Shown piece after piece: positions 56,043-64,000 of a DNA stretch of 64,000 bases. Each line of letters opens with the position of its first letter. The stretch's first letter is position 1. Origin of the DNA: Hymenobacter sp. DG25B (lineage in GTDB: Bacteria > Bacteroidota > Bacteroidia > Cytophagales > Hymenobacteraceae); the NCBI RefSeq assembly GCF_000801315.1, contig NZ_CP010054.1, positions 2,046,001 to 2,110,000 on the forward strand, written 5' to 3'. The position numbers and the translations under genes are program-made. A model generated the notes under the pieces. It did no database searches, was not told the origin of the DNA, and saw nothing but the letters and a program-made list of their open reading frames with translations.

Positions 56043-57071
56043 ATGCCTACTGCCTTGCCTGCACCTGCCGTTTCTGATGATTTTCTGATGTTGCCGTTAG
56101 CAGGCGGGCGCTATACGGTGCGGTGGCAGGCAGGCAGCGGGGCCGCGCCCGGCCTGCCCCTGGCTTTCGACCCCTTGCTGTTTCTGCGGCCGGCGCACCT
56201 GGCTTTGCAGCCGGCCCCATCCGAGCGGCTACTGTTCTGGCTGGAAGACCAACGCAGCCAGCAGACGGTAGCCTTGTTCCCGGTATTTGGAAATGAGAAG
56301 TCAGAGCACAGTATCTCGCCTTACCAGGCCCCTTTTGGGGGTATTCAACTGGCTGAGTCGGTTGGGGCGGAGGTTTTGCAGGCGTTTCTGGCGGTAGTAT
56401 TAGGTGAGCTGCAAACCCGTAAAATGCCGCTCCTACGCCTGAAGTGCTACCCCGGCGCTTATGCCCCGGCCGCCGTGCCCTTGCTGGCGCAGGCCCTCAC
56501 CAGCCTGGGCTTTCGGGCAGTAGAGGCGGAGGTCAATCATCATTTACTGCTGGCCGAAGCGTTTGAAGCCCGGCTGCACCCCTCGGAGCAGCGGCGCCTG
56601 CGCAAGTGCCAGCGGGCGGGTATGCAGTTTGAGCAGGAGCCCCCCTTACTGCTGCCGCTGGCCTATGAATTTCTGGCGCGCTGCCGGCAGGAGAAAGGGC
56701 AGGCCCTTTCTCTGCCGCTGGAGCGACTGCAGGAGCTGTTCAAACAATTCCCGAGAGACTTTTTCCTGTTTTCCGTGCGCGACGCCGAGGGAAACTGGGC
56801 CGCCCTCACGGTAGCCATTCGCCTAAACGAGCAGGTGCTCTATAACTTTTACCCGGCCAGTCCGCTGGCTTACAATGCCTTTAGCCCGGTGGTGCTGCTG
56901 AATGCCGGCCTGCATGCTTTTGGCCGGGCCAATGGCATGCGTTTGCTGGATCTGGGCACGTCTATGCTCCCCGCAGGGAGCCCCAATTTTCCGCTGCTGC
57001 GGTTTAAAGAGCACCTGGGGGGCGTCATGAGCCAGAAATTTACGTTTGAGGCAGCGGCCCCGCAGCCCTAG
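56043..57071 (+). CDS. GNAT/FemAB-like acyltransferase (Acetyltransf_6 type)
   Basis: The 342 residues have the double-GNAT layout of FemAB/CelD-like proteins: HPSEQRRLRKCQRAGMQFEQEP (the basic helix), then LPLERLQELFKQFPRDFFLFSVRDAEGNWAALTVAIRLNEQVLYNFYPASPLAY and NAGLHAFGRANGMRLLDLGTSM. Such proteins acylate sugars or aminoacylate muropeptides; being the first of three closely spaced genes with a flippase and a glycosyltransferase, a role in surface-glycan decoration is likely but not shown. No signal peptide. A 15-base gap leads to the next gene. Confidence 0.75.
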   Translation: MPTALPAPAVSDDFLMLPLAGGRYTVRWQAGSGAAPGLPLAFDPLLFLRPAHLALQPAPSERLLFWLEDQRSQQTVALFPVFGNEKSEHSISPYQAPFGGIQLAESVGAEVLQAFLAVVLGELQTRKMPLLRLKCYPGAYAPAAVPLLAQALTSLGFRAVEAEVNHHLLLAEAFEARLHPSEQRRLRKCQRAGMQFEQEPPLLLPLAYEFLARCRQEKGQALSLPLERLQELFKQFPRDFFLFSVRDAEGNWAALTVAIRLNEQVLYNFYPASPLAYNAFSPVVLLNAGLHAFGRANGMRLLDLGTSMLPAGSPNFPLLRFKEHLGGVMSQKFTFEAAAPQP

Positions 57072-57086
57072 CCAGCTTTCTGCCCC

Positions 57087-58400
57087 TTGAACTCCGCCAC
57101 CACTTCTCCGCCAGCTTCTCAGCCCGAAACCCGCAATGCGGTTCTGGGGCGTTTTCTACGCGGCTCGTTGGGCTCAGGGGTGGCGGTGCTGGCCCGGGCG
57201 GGCGGGGCGCTGCTGCTCAATAAGCTGCTGGCCCTGTATGGCGGCGCTGGTGGGCTTACCCTGCTGGCCCATTTCCAGAACCTGATGGCCATGTTCACCA
57301 CCCTGCCGAATGATGGGGTACATGTGGGCATGGTGAAATATCTGGCGCCGCTGCGGGCAGGCTCGGCCCGCTTTCGGCTGTGGCTGGGCGCAGGCTTGGT
57401 GGTGAATGCCGCCGTACTGGGGCTGGGTGCCGCGCTGCTGCTGCTGGGGCGCGGGCCGTTAGCGGGCGTGTTTCAGCCGTCCATAGGCTGGGTGCTGCTG
57501 TTTACCTTGGGTATTGGCTTGCTCACGGGCCATGCGTTTCTGGTATCGGTGCTGCTGGCGGCCGGGCGCCTGCGGGCGTATGTGTGGCTCACGGTGCTTC
57601 TGAGCGGGCTGGGGGTGCTGGCCGTAGGTGGGGCGCTGGCAGCACACTGGCCGGTGCGCTGGGCGTTGCTGGCCTACCTGCTGGCGCAGGGCGGCACCGT
57701 GCTGGTAACGCTGGTAGTTGCGGTGCGCGCCGGTCTGCTGCCTAAGCTCCCCGGGCGCATCAGCCCGGCGGCCCTCCGCGCCCTCAGTCATTTCCTGCTT
57801 ATGGCCCTCAGCCTGCTGCTGTTCAGCAAAGCCGTTGATTTTGTGATGCGCGCCGTGCTGATCCGGTACTTCTCCCTGGCGCAGACAGATTTATGGCAGG
57901 CCGTGGCCAAGCTCTCGGACAACTACACCATGGTTTTTTCGGCGGTGATGGGCAGTGTTTTTTACCCCCGGCTGGCGGCGCTTATTCATCAGCCCGCGGC
58001 CCTGCGCACTTATATGCGCACAGTGCTGCTGCTGCTGGCTCCGGTGCTGGGCCTGGGGCTGGGGGCCTTATTTCTGCTGCGTAACTGGCTGTTGCCGCTG
58101 TTGTTTGAGCAGCACTTTGCGGCCGCGGCGCCGCTCATGGGCCCGCAGCTGCTCGGCGACTGGGCCAAGTTCCTGACCTGGACGCTGCTGTTTCTGCTCT
58201 CGGCACGGGCGCAGGTGGGGCGGTACGTGGCGGTGCAGGCCGGCTCAGCGGTATTATATGCCGTGCTGCTGGCGGTGTTGCTGCCCCGGTTTGGGCTGCT
58301 GGGCGCGCCGCTGGCCCACGCCGTGCGGTTTGGCCTACTGCTGGTGGGTACGGGCATTGGTTTTCGGAAGTACTGGCTGCCTGTTGCTTCCGCTGCATGA
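57087..58400 (+). CDS. Wzx-like polysaccharide flippase
   Basis: The 437 residues form about 12 membrane helices and match the O-antigen/lipid III flippase group of the MOP superfamily (LLNKLLALYGGAGGLTLLAHFQNLMAMFTTLPNDGVHVGMVKY near the N-terminus is close to WzxE-type sequences). It should move an undecaprenyl-linked glycan across the inner membrane. The start is a TTG at 57087, 15 bases after the previous stop; no better start is visible. It overlaps the next gene by four bases (ATGA). Confidence 0.85.
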   Translation: MNSATTSPPASQPETRNAVLGRFLRGSLGSGVAVLARAGGALLLNKLLALYGGAGGLTLLAHFQNLMAMFTTLPNDGVHVGMVKYLAPLRAGSARFRLWLGAGLVVNAAVLGLGAALLLLGRGPLAGVFQPSIGWVLLFTLGIGLLTGHAFLVSVLLAAGRLRAYVWLTVLLSGLGVLAVGGALAAHWPVRWALLAYLLAQGGTVLVTLVVAVRAGLLPKLPGRISPAALRALSHFLLMALSLLLFSKAVDFVMRAVLIRYFSLAQTDLWQAVAKLSDNYTMVFSAVMGSVFYPRLAALIHQPAALRTYMRTVLLLLAPVLGLGLGALFLLRNWLLPLLFEQHFAAAAPLMGPQLLGDWAKFLTWTLLFLLSARAQVGRYVAVQAGSAVLYAVLLAVLLPRFGLLGAPLAHAVRFGLLLVGTGIGFRKYWLPVASAA

Positions 58401-59344
58401 TGCCCGCTGCTACTCCCGCGCTGCCGTTGGTAACCATTGTGGCTATTTGCCACAACCACGCACCCTTTCTTCGCGAAGCCCTGGACTCTATCCTGGCCCA
58501 GACCTACCCGCAGGTGGAGGTGCTGCTGGTAGATAATGCCAGTACCGATGGCAGCGTAGGTATTCTGCAGGAGTACGCGGCCCGCAACCCCGCGTGGCAA
58601 CTGCAGCTGCATCCTCAAAACCTAGGGCTGTGCCGGGCTTTTAACGAAGCCTACCGCAGCTCCCGGGGAGAATTCCTGATTGACTTTGCCACGGATGATG
58701 TGCTGCTGCCAGACCGTCTTGCCCGGCAGGTGGCATTTTTTCAGCAGCTACCATCTACAGCAGGCATGGTGTATTCTAACGCCGAGCTGATTGACGAGCA
58801 GGGCTGCCACCTGCGCTACCACATCCGGCAGCGCCAGGGTAAGCCTTTTCCCGCGCCGGCCTCGGGGTGGGTTTTTGCCGAGGTGCTGCGCCGCTACTTC
58901 ATCAGCACGCCCACCATAATGATGCGCCGTGCTACCCTGGACGAGCTGCATGGCTACGATGAAACGCTGTACTATGAGGATTTTGATTTCTGGGTGCGGG
59001 CCTCCCGCCACTGGCAATTCTACTTTCTGGATGCCGTAACCACCCGCAAGCGGCAGCACGGTCGGGCTATGTCGCGCGGCGCCTACCGTCCCGGCGACCC
59101 GCACCTGCGCTCTACGCTGGCCATCTGCCATAAAGCCTGGGCACTATGCCAGACCGGAGAAGAGCGGGATGCCCTGGCCATTCGGGTGCGCTGGGAAATG
59201 CGGCAGGCTGCCCGCTGGGGTAGCTACGGGGCAGCCGCGGCCTACTTCGCACTCCTGCAGCAAACCGGCCGCGCCACTATGCTGGACCAACTGGTTGGTC
59301 GGGCGGCACGCCTGCTAAGCCGCTTTCAGGGGAAAACCTGGTAA
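58397..59344 (+). CDS. Glycosyltransferase family 2
   Basis: The 315 residues show the GT-A fold of GT2: VTIVAICHNHAPFLREALDSILAQTYPQVEVLLVDNASTDGS, then FNEAYRSSRGEFLIDFATDDVLLPDR (DD as DxD-type metal site) and the YYEDFDFWVRASRHWQFYFLD block. It lacks membrane segments and works at the inner face. The four-base overlap with the flippase gene implies coupled translation. The 3' end overlaps the end of the convergent gene by 19 bases. Confidence 0.92.
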   Translation: MMPAATPALPLVTIVAICHNHAPFLREALDSILAQTYPQVEVLLVDNASTDGSVGILQEYAARNPAWQLQLHPQNLGLCRAFNEAYRSSRGEFLIDFATDDVLLPDRLARQVAFFQQLPSTAGMVYSNAELIDEQGCHLRYHIRQRQGKPFPAPASGWVFAEVLRRYFISTPTIMMRRATLDELHGYDETLYYEDFDFWVRASRHWQFYFLDAVTTRKRQHGRAMSRGAYRPGDPHLRSTLAICHKAWALCQTGEERDALAIRVRWEMRQAARWGSYGAAAAYFALLQQTGRATMLDQLVGRAARLLSRFQGKTW

Positions 59345-60960
59345 AGGCGAACCTTTCCTTTTTGGGCTACCAGCTGCCGGTGCGGAAACCACGCCAGAAC
59401 CTCCGGCTCCGTGTATTGAATCAGCTGCCGGGTAAGCTCGGGGTTGGTAAGCGTACTGCCGTTTACCAGCAGCCAGGCAGGCTGGCCGGGCGCAGGCGGT
59501 AGGGCGCGGGCACTTTCATAGCGCCGGTAAGCCAGGGCCGGAGGGGGCGTAAAGTCATAGTAAAAATCGGCCTTTTCCAGCAGGTGCTCATCCACAAAAA
59601 CCACCCCCTTGGCCGTAGCCGGCAGATATTGCCTGATTATGGCCTGCTGCTCAAAGAAGGAAAACGCGCTGGGTTTGGCCATGAAATACAAGGGCCGAAT
59701 GGCCAGCACTGTTGCCAGTGCTACAATGAACAGTGCTGGCAGGTGGGAGAGAAGCCACCCCGAAACCCTCCCCGTCCAATCCAGTAAAAACAGGCCAGCG
59801 AAGCAAAAGCCGGTGCCGGCATATATCACTGCGCTGCTATTGTGCAGCCACAGGGCACAAAGCAGCAGCCCCAGCGCCAGCCACCCCGCAGCCCGGTAGT
59901 TGCGCAGTGCCTCCCGCAGCCCAAAGCCTGCTGCCAGGCACAGCGGGGGCAGGAGCGGGGCCATCATGCGGGGCGTGAGGGTAATGGGGTTGTAGTGCGC
60001 CAGGGAAGTGCTGCCCCACCAAAAGCAGGCCATGGAGCTGAGCGCCAGCCACAGCCAGAAACGGGCTTCCGGGTGTAGGAGGGCATGGCTGAAAGCGGCT
60101 GCCAAGGCCAGCAGCAGCGCCACGCCCACGCCTGCCGCTATAAAGCTGGCCAGGGGCTGCCAGGTTAGCCGCGCCAGCAGCTGGCCGCGCTGGCTGCCCA
60201 GATAGTTCTTCGGCTGGAAATAAACGTTGGCCTGCTCAATGCGGTGCAAGCGGTAGAGGGCGTCGCCGGTGTGGGCGTAGTAAAAGCTCAGGTAGCCTAT
60301 CAGCAAAACCAAACCCATACTCACGGCGCCCAGCCAGAACCGCTGGTGCTGCCGGCGCAGCAAATCCACCACTAGTAGGCTCAGGTAAAAAGGCAGATAA
60401 AACACAATGGTTTCCTTGGCCAGAAAGGCGGTCAGCGTTAGCGTGGCAAAGCCAGCTCCCCAAAGGGCCGGGTGTCCTTGCTCAGGGCGCCGGCCCCACA
60501 GTAGGGCCGCGGCGCTGGCCAGGGCCGCGAACATGAGAATATTATCGGGATACAGATAGTTAGACAGCGTGAGCATGAAATAATGCAGCCCCAGTAGCAC
60601 CATGGCCCCGGTGGCTACCAGTGGCGCTCGGCGGCGGTATAAGGCCCAGCAAATAGCCAGCGTGCCCAACGTGCAGAGTAGCGGCCACAGCGTGGTAGTA
60701 TAAATCCCTACTCCAAACAGGCGGTACAGCAGCGCTACCGGTGCAAAAACCAGCAGCCTTTCCCGAAACGGCTCGGCCAGCAGGTGTCGGGCATCGGGGT
60801 TTACCTGGAAAGTGCCCGAAGCCAGCTCATGCGCCAGACGGGCATAGTGGTAGTCATCGTAGTCGTAGAGGCCTTCGTGGGTGAAGAAGAAATACGCTAC
60901 TATGAAAACCACCAGGCTAAGCAGCGTCCAATCGGCCAGGCGCGGGGAGGTGTCCTTCAT
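59326..60960 (-). CDS. GT-C-like polytopic membrane protein (possible glycosyltransferase)
   Basis: The 544 residues have about 12 membrane helices and a C-terminal soluble part. After the first helix comes EGLYDYDDYHYARLAHEL, with the acidic pair characteristic of GT-C (ArnT/GT39-like) enzymes that use lipid-linked sugars. FVPFYLSL-type helices and a lumenal end (LNPELTRQLIQYTEPEVLAWFPHRQLV) follow. The ATG at 60960 is preferred to the one four codons upstream. It is convergent with the GT2 gene, and divergent from the next one. Confidence 0.8.
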   Translation of the reverse strand: MKDTSPRLADWTLLSLVVFIVAYFFFTHEGLYDYDDYHYARLAHELASGTFQVNPDARHLLAEPFRERLLVFAPVALLYRLFGVGIYTTTLWPLLCTLGTLAICWALYRRRAPLVATGAMVLLGLHYFMLTLSNYLYPDNILMFAALASAAALLWGRRPEQGHPALWGAGFATLTLTAFLAKETIVFYLPFYLSLLVVDLLRRQHQRFWLGAVSMGLVLLIGYLSFYYAHTGDALYRLHRIEQANVYFQPKNYLGSQRGQLLARLTWQPLASFIAAGVGVALLLALAAAFSHALLHPEARFWLWLALSSMACFWWGSTSLAHYNPITLTPRMMAPLLPPLCLAAGFGLREALRNYRAAGWLALGLLLCALWLHNSSAVIYAGTGFCFAGLFLLDWTGRVSGWLLSHLPALFIVALATVLAIRPLYFMAKPSAFSFFEQQAIIRQYLPATAKGVVFVDEHLLEKADFYYDFTPPPALAYRRYESARALPPAPGQPAWLLVNGSTLTNPELTRQLIQYTEPEVLAWFPHRQLVAQKGKVRLYQVFP

Positions 60961-60997
60961 AGTACAAAACAAGGGGTTTATCTGGTAGGCACCGGGT

Positions 60998-61005
60998 TAC
61001 TTTTG
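60998..61005 (+). promoter_or_regulatory. -7 element (TACTTTTG) before the second GT-C-like gene
   Basis: TACTTTTG lies 98 bases before the ATG at 61104. Confidence 0.45.
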
Positions 61006-61103
61006 TTGGTATCACTGAAAAAGCCAAAAAAACCTGCAACTTCGCCGCATCATCCTAAGCAGCATGCCGCTGCCGTATTCAAAAAATCCTTTTTTTAAGT
61101 TAC

Positions 61104-62744
61104 ATGGTCAAGAGGTGGCCTCGCATCTGGCACTGCCTGGTATTGCCCGCCTTACTGCTGGTACTTACCGGAGTGGTGCTGGGGTTCTACTATGAGACCA
61201 ATGATGATCTGGCCATCATCCAATTACTGCGTGGCAATACAGCGGCGGCCCCGGTAACCAACCTGCACCTTTATTTTCATGGCCTGGCCTGGGTGCTGGC
61301 CGGGCTGTTTCGGCTGCTGCCCGCCGTGCCCTGGTATGGTGTGCTACTTTACACGCTGCTGTATGCGGCCACCGCGCTAACGTTTGCCGTGCTGGATAAG
61401 CTGGTGCGGCACCGGGTAGCTCCTGAACTGGTCACGGTGCTGTTGGTACTCTTCTACAGCATGGCCTGGGTAGAGCACGCCATGTGGTTTAATTATATGC
61501 GGGTGCCCTTACTGCTGGCTGGGGCCGGCCTGCTGTATGCCGCCCAACGCCCGGAGCAGTTCAGCGCCCGTGTCATCGGGATGGTGGCATTTGGGCTGAG
61601 CTGGCTGATACGGCCCAGCGCGGCCGATCTGGCCTTGCTGCTGGTGGTGCCCGGCGTGTTGTGGCTGGCCGGGCGGCGCGCTATGCCGCTGCTGGGGGTG
61701 GCCGTAGCCTGGGCGCTGATAGGGGGGCTGGCAGCCGGCCTGCTGCGCGGCAACGAAGCCAGCACCTTCCGGACCCTGGATGTCCTCAAGTCCAACGTCA
61801 ACGACTATCAGCTATACCGACCCATACCCCGCACTCCTTCTGACAGCCTGGGCGTGCAGGAGGTAGAGCAGTGGCTATTGGGGGATTCGGTATTAATAAA
61901 CGAAGCCTTTTTTGCCCGGGCTTACGTGCCCGATGCCCGGCATTTTACCCAGGAAGTACTGCCCCAGAAGCTCCTGCTTACGGCTGGGCAGCTGGCGCTC
62001 AACTATTTTCCCCTGCTGCTGCTCATTTTGGTGCTGCAAATATGGGTAGCCACCAGTGCCCGCATGGCCGGGCGCGGCCGTTTCTGGCTGGTACAAGTGG
62101 CTTTCCTGGGGCTGCTACTGGTATTGGGCAGTATGCTGAAACTGCCCTCCCGGCTGGCCCTGCCGGTGCTGAACCTGTGGCTGCTCACTAACCTGGTGTT
62201 TTTGCTGCGCGATTCGCGCCGGCCCGTCAACCACGAAATCCTGAGCTTGTTACTGGTGCTGCTGCTGGCCGCCGCGCCCTATGGCTACAAACTTTGGCAC
62301 CGCCACACTACGCTGGAGGCGGAGCAGCTGCGCGGCCGCCGGGCACTGGCCCTGTTTCGGCGGCAGACGTACCCGGCCCCGGTGGTCGTAACCGATGCCG
62401 TAAATGCTGCCTATAAGTCGCAGAACCCGCTGCGGGTGCATACCATTGGCAGCGTGTATCTGAAAACGTGCCTCAACCTCACGGGCTGGCCCACGCTGGA
62501 CCCCTCGCAGCCCCGCCTGCGGCAGCGCCTTACCGGCACCCGCGACTTTACCGAAAGCCTGCGGGTGCTGGCCCGGCGCCGGGCAGCCGTAAAGTGGTAT
62601 CTTACTCCAGCTACTGCCCGGCTGCTCAATCAGCACCTGGCCTGGCGGCAGCAAAAAGGGCAGCCCCGGCTGAGTTTACGCACCCGGCAGCCCGTGTCGG
62701 GAAATAATGACCTGCCCCGGCTGTATATTCCCGTGTTTGAATAG
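61104..62744 (+). CDS. Polytopic membrane protein, GT-C-like
   Basis: The 546 residues begin with a membrane helix and then GFYYETNDDLAIIQLLRG, an acidic pair after helix 1 as in GT-C proteins. Around ten further helices follow, and a periplasmic C-terminal domain from ~400 (LEAEQLRGRRALALFRRQTYP, LNLTGWPTLDPSQPRLRQR). No clear family name applies, and similarity to the convergent gene at 59326 is in architecture rather than in sequence. It may add a sugar or a phosphate group to the exported glycan. Confidence 0.7.
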   Translation: MVKRWPRIWHCLVLPALLLVLTGVVLGFYYETNDDLAIIQLLRGNTAAAPVTNLHLYFHGLAWVLAGLFRLLPAVPWYGVLLYTLLYAATALTFAVLDKLVRHRVAPELVTVLLVLFYSMAWVEHAMWFNYMRVPLLLAGAGLLYAAQRPEQFSARVIGMVAFGLSWLIRPSAADLALLLVVPGVLWLAGRRAMPLLGVAVAWALIGGLAAGLLRGNEASTFRTLDVLKSNVNDYQLYRPIPRTPSDSLGVQEVEQWLLGDSVLINEAFFARAYVPDARHFTQEVLPQKLLLTAGQLALNYFPLLLLILVLQIWVATSARMAGRGRFWLVQVAFLGLLLVLGSMLKLPSRLALPVLNLWLLTNLVFLLRDSRRPVNHEILSLLLVLLLAAAPYGYKLWHRHTTLEAEQLRGRRALALFRRQTYPAPVVVTDAVNAAYKSQNPLRVHTIGSVYLKTCLNLTGWPTLDPSQPRLRQRLTGTRDFTESLRVLARRRAAVKWYLTPATARLLNQHLAWRQQKGQPRLSLRTRQPVSGNNDLPRLYIPVFE

Positions 62745-62829
62745 CCTTATTGGCGAAAACAAGGAAAAATGCCAAAATTTTATAGCCGCACTTACAGGTG
62801 CCGCACGTAAGTGCTGAAAAGCGAATCTT

Positions 62830-62837
62830 TACATTTG
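62830..62837 (+). promoter_or_regulatory. -7 element for the desaturase gene (TACATTTG)
   Basis: TACATTTG lies 36 bases before the ATG at 62874, which supports this start over the one at 62811. Confidence 0.6.
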
Positions 62838-62873
62838 GCGCTTGATTTCGAACCTCTTTTCCCACCACGCCCC

Positions 62874-63851
62874 ATGATTGCGACCCTCACTTCCCGCGGG
62901 GAAGTACTTCAGCACCTCGAACCTTTTTTGCGGGAGAACATGGGTTCTTTCCTGAAAAAGGTAGATGAGAGCTGGCAGCCTTCCGACTTCCTGCCCGACC
63001 CCCGCCTCGATACATTTTTTGATGAAGTAAAGGAGCTGCGTGAGCGGGCCAAGGAGCTGAGCTACGATTTGATGGCCGTACTCATTGGCGATACCATCAC
63101 GGAAGAGGCCCTGCCCAACTACGAGGCCTGGTTTCATCAGCTCGATGACCTGGGGCGCGACCCCAACAACGGCTGGGCCCAGTGGATCCGGGGCTGGACG
63201 GCCGAGGAAAACCGCCACGGCGACCTGCTCAACCGCTACCTGTACCTTTCCGGCCGCGTAAACATGCGCGAGTTTGAGGTAAGCACCCAGTACCTGATTG
63301 CCGACGGTTTTGACCTGGGCACCGCCCACGACCCTTACCGCGCCTTCATTTACACCAGCTACCAGGAAGCGGCCACCAACCTCTCGCACCGCCGGGTAGG
63401 TACGCTGGCCCGCAAAGCCGGCGACCACGCGCTTTCCAAGCTCTGCGGCATGATTGCCGGCGACGAATCCCGCCACGCCCGCGTGTACCAGACGTTTGTG
63501 GAGAAAATCTTTGAAGTAGACCCATCCGAAATGATGCTGGCCTTTGAGGATATGATGCGCAAGAAGATTGTGATGCCCGCGCACTACATGCGCGAGATGG
63601 GCGTGGAAATGGGCAAAACCTTCGGGCACTTCACCGATGCTGCCCAGCGCCTGGGCGTATACACCAGCCAGGATTACACCGATATTCTGGAAAGCCTCAT
63701 TACTACCTGGAACGTAAGCCAAATCACTGGCCTGAACGGCCAGGCCGAAAAAGCCCGGGACTATATCATGGCCCTGCCCGCCCGCCTGCGCCGCGTATCA
63801 GAGCGCATGCCGGTGCCCAAGCTGGAATACCGCTTTAAGTGGATTGACTAA
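62874..63851 (+). CDS. Acyl-ACP desaturase
   Basis: The 325-residue soluble diiron enzyme introduces a double bond in acyl-ACP. The two metal-binding helices carry EENRHGDLLNRYL (near residue 120) and GDESRHARVYQTF (near residue 205). Further family features are DTITEEALPNYEAWFHQLDD, SYQEAATNLSHRR and the C-terminal AQRLGVYTSQDYTDILESLI. The length is close to plant and bacterial stearoyl-ACP desaturases. The ATG at 62874 is chosen because the promoter element lies between it and the earlier ATG. Confidence 0.93.
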   Translation: MIATLTSRGEVLQHLEPFLRENMGSFLKKVDESWQPSDFLPDPRLDTFFDEVKELRERAKELSYDLMAVLIGDTITEEALPNYEAWFHQLDDLGRDPNNGWAQWIRGWTAEENRHGDLLNRYLYLSGRVNMREFEVSTQYLIADGFDLGTAHDPYRAFIYTSYQEAATNLSHRRVGTLARKAGDHALSKLCGMIAGDESRHARVYQTFVEKIFEVDPSEMMLAFEDMMRKKIVMPAHYMREMGVEMGKTFGHFTDAAQRLGVYTSQDYTDILESLITTWNVSQITGLNGQAEKARDYIMALPARLRRVSERMPVPKLEYRFKWID

Positions 63852-63864
63852 GCAAGCTTAGTCT

Positions 63865-63923
63865 CCAGCATCAAAAAGCCCCGCCTTCTTCCATTGGAAG
63901 AAAGCGGGGCTTTTTGATGCTGG
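63865..63923. terminator. Bidirectional terminator after the desaturase gene
   Basis: A long stem (CCAGCATCAAAAAGCCCCGC and complement) with internal A5/T5 runs lies between the desaturase gene and a reverse-strand gene end. Confidence 0.9.
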
Positions 63924-63947
63924 ATATATCAGCTAAGCCGCCTGCGC

Positions 63948-64000
63948 TTAAGGATTGATGCTGTTCTCAAAAGCTACCTGCTGGAAAACCAGCCCCATTC
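63948..64000 (-). CDS. 3' end of a gene cut by the window edge
   Basis: On the reverse strand a frame comes in from the right edge and ends with TAA at 63948, reading GLVFQQVAFENSINP before the stop. It sits just beyond a bidirectional terminator, as expected for a convergent gene. The product cannot be named. Confidence 0.5.
   Translation of the reverse strand, partial: MGLVFQQVAFENSINP

Overview
The window is a chromosomal stretch of a GC-rich member of the Bacteroidota, most likely Hymenobacteraceae (Hymenobacter or a close relative). The evidence is the -7 promoter element TAnnTTTG seen before many genes, a type IX secretion (T9SS) sorting domain, families typical of the phylum (DUF4290 next to murA, DUF4846, DUF3109, DUF4349), a GyrB of the short type, and weak Shine-Dalgarno sequences. 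I see no rRNA, tRNA, CRISPR array, prophage or transposase. About 50 protein genes are supported, most of them ordinary housekeeping and envelope genes.

Layout. 1-1506: 5' part of a multi-PAS sensor protein, cut by the window edge. 2.5-8.4 kb: gyrB, a RidA protein, polyphosphate kinase ppk1, and an opposing exopolyphosphatase of the Ppx/GppA family. 8.5-12.2 kb: a 1238-residue outer-membrane fusion (calcineurin-like phosphoesterase, a kinase-like middle region, beta-barrel). 12.4-17.6 kb: a sirtuin, two poorly known proteins and topA. 18.0-26.9 kb: a complete-looking chemosensory operon (a soluble receptor with nine 92-residue HAMP repeats, cheW, cheY, cheB, cheA, cheC) without cheR. 26.9-35.0 kb: an arginase-family hydrolase, a holin-like membrane protein, a DUF4349 lipoprotein, murA-DUF4290, uvrD/pcrA and DUF3109. 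35.2-43.4 kb: small envelope proteins, an amino acid permease, a SulP transporter, DoxX and a TlpA-like thioredoxin. 44.0-47.4 kb: a single-chain MmeI-like restriction-modification enzyme whose target-recognition segment has a different base composition. 47.9-56.0 kb: a flavin reductase-like protein, DUF2490, a very short T9SS protein, a 909-residue anchored protein, corA and a drug/metabolite transporter. 56.0-62.7 kb: a small surface-glycan group (GNAT/FemAB-like, Wzx-like flippase, GT2, two GT-C-like membrane proteins). 62.9-63.9 kb: acyl-ACP desaturase.

How the genes work together. The polyphosphate pair makes and degrades polyP. The chemosensory operon could pass a signal from a cytosolic coiled-coil receptor through CheW/CheA to CheY, with CheC as phosphatase and a CheB whose receiver domain lacks the phospho-acceptor Asp. 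No flagellar genes are near, so the output may be gliding or another surface function. The 56-62.7 kb genes look like flippase, transferases and modifier for one exported glycan.

The most unusual material is (a) the phosphoesterase/kinase-like/barrel fusion, (b) a set of at least ten intergenic palindromic loci sharing a GTCATnnnGAG-type start, one of which is three palindromes nested inside each other, (c) the mosaic restriction-modification gene, (d) the CheR-less operon with a degenerate CheB, and (e) a mini T9SS cargo whose signal-peptide-like stretch has no normal start codon.
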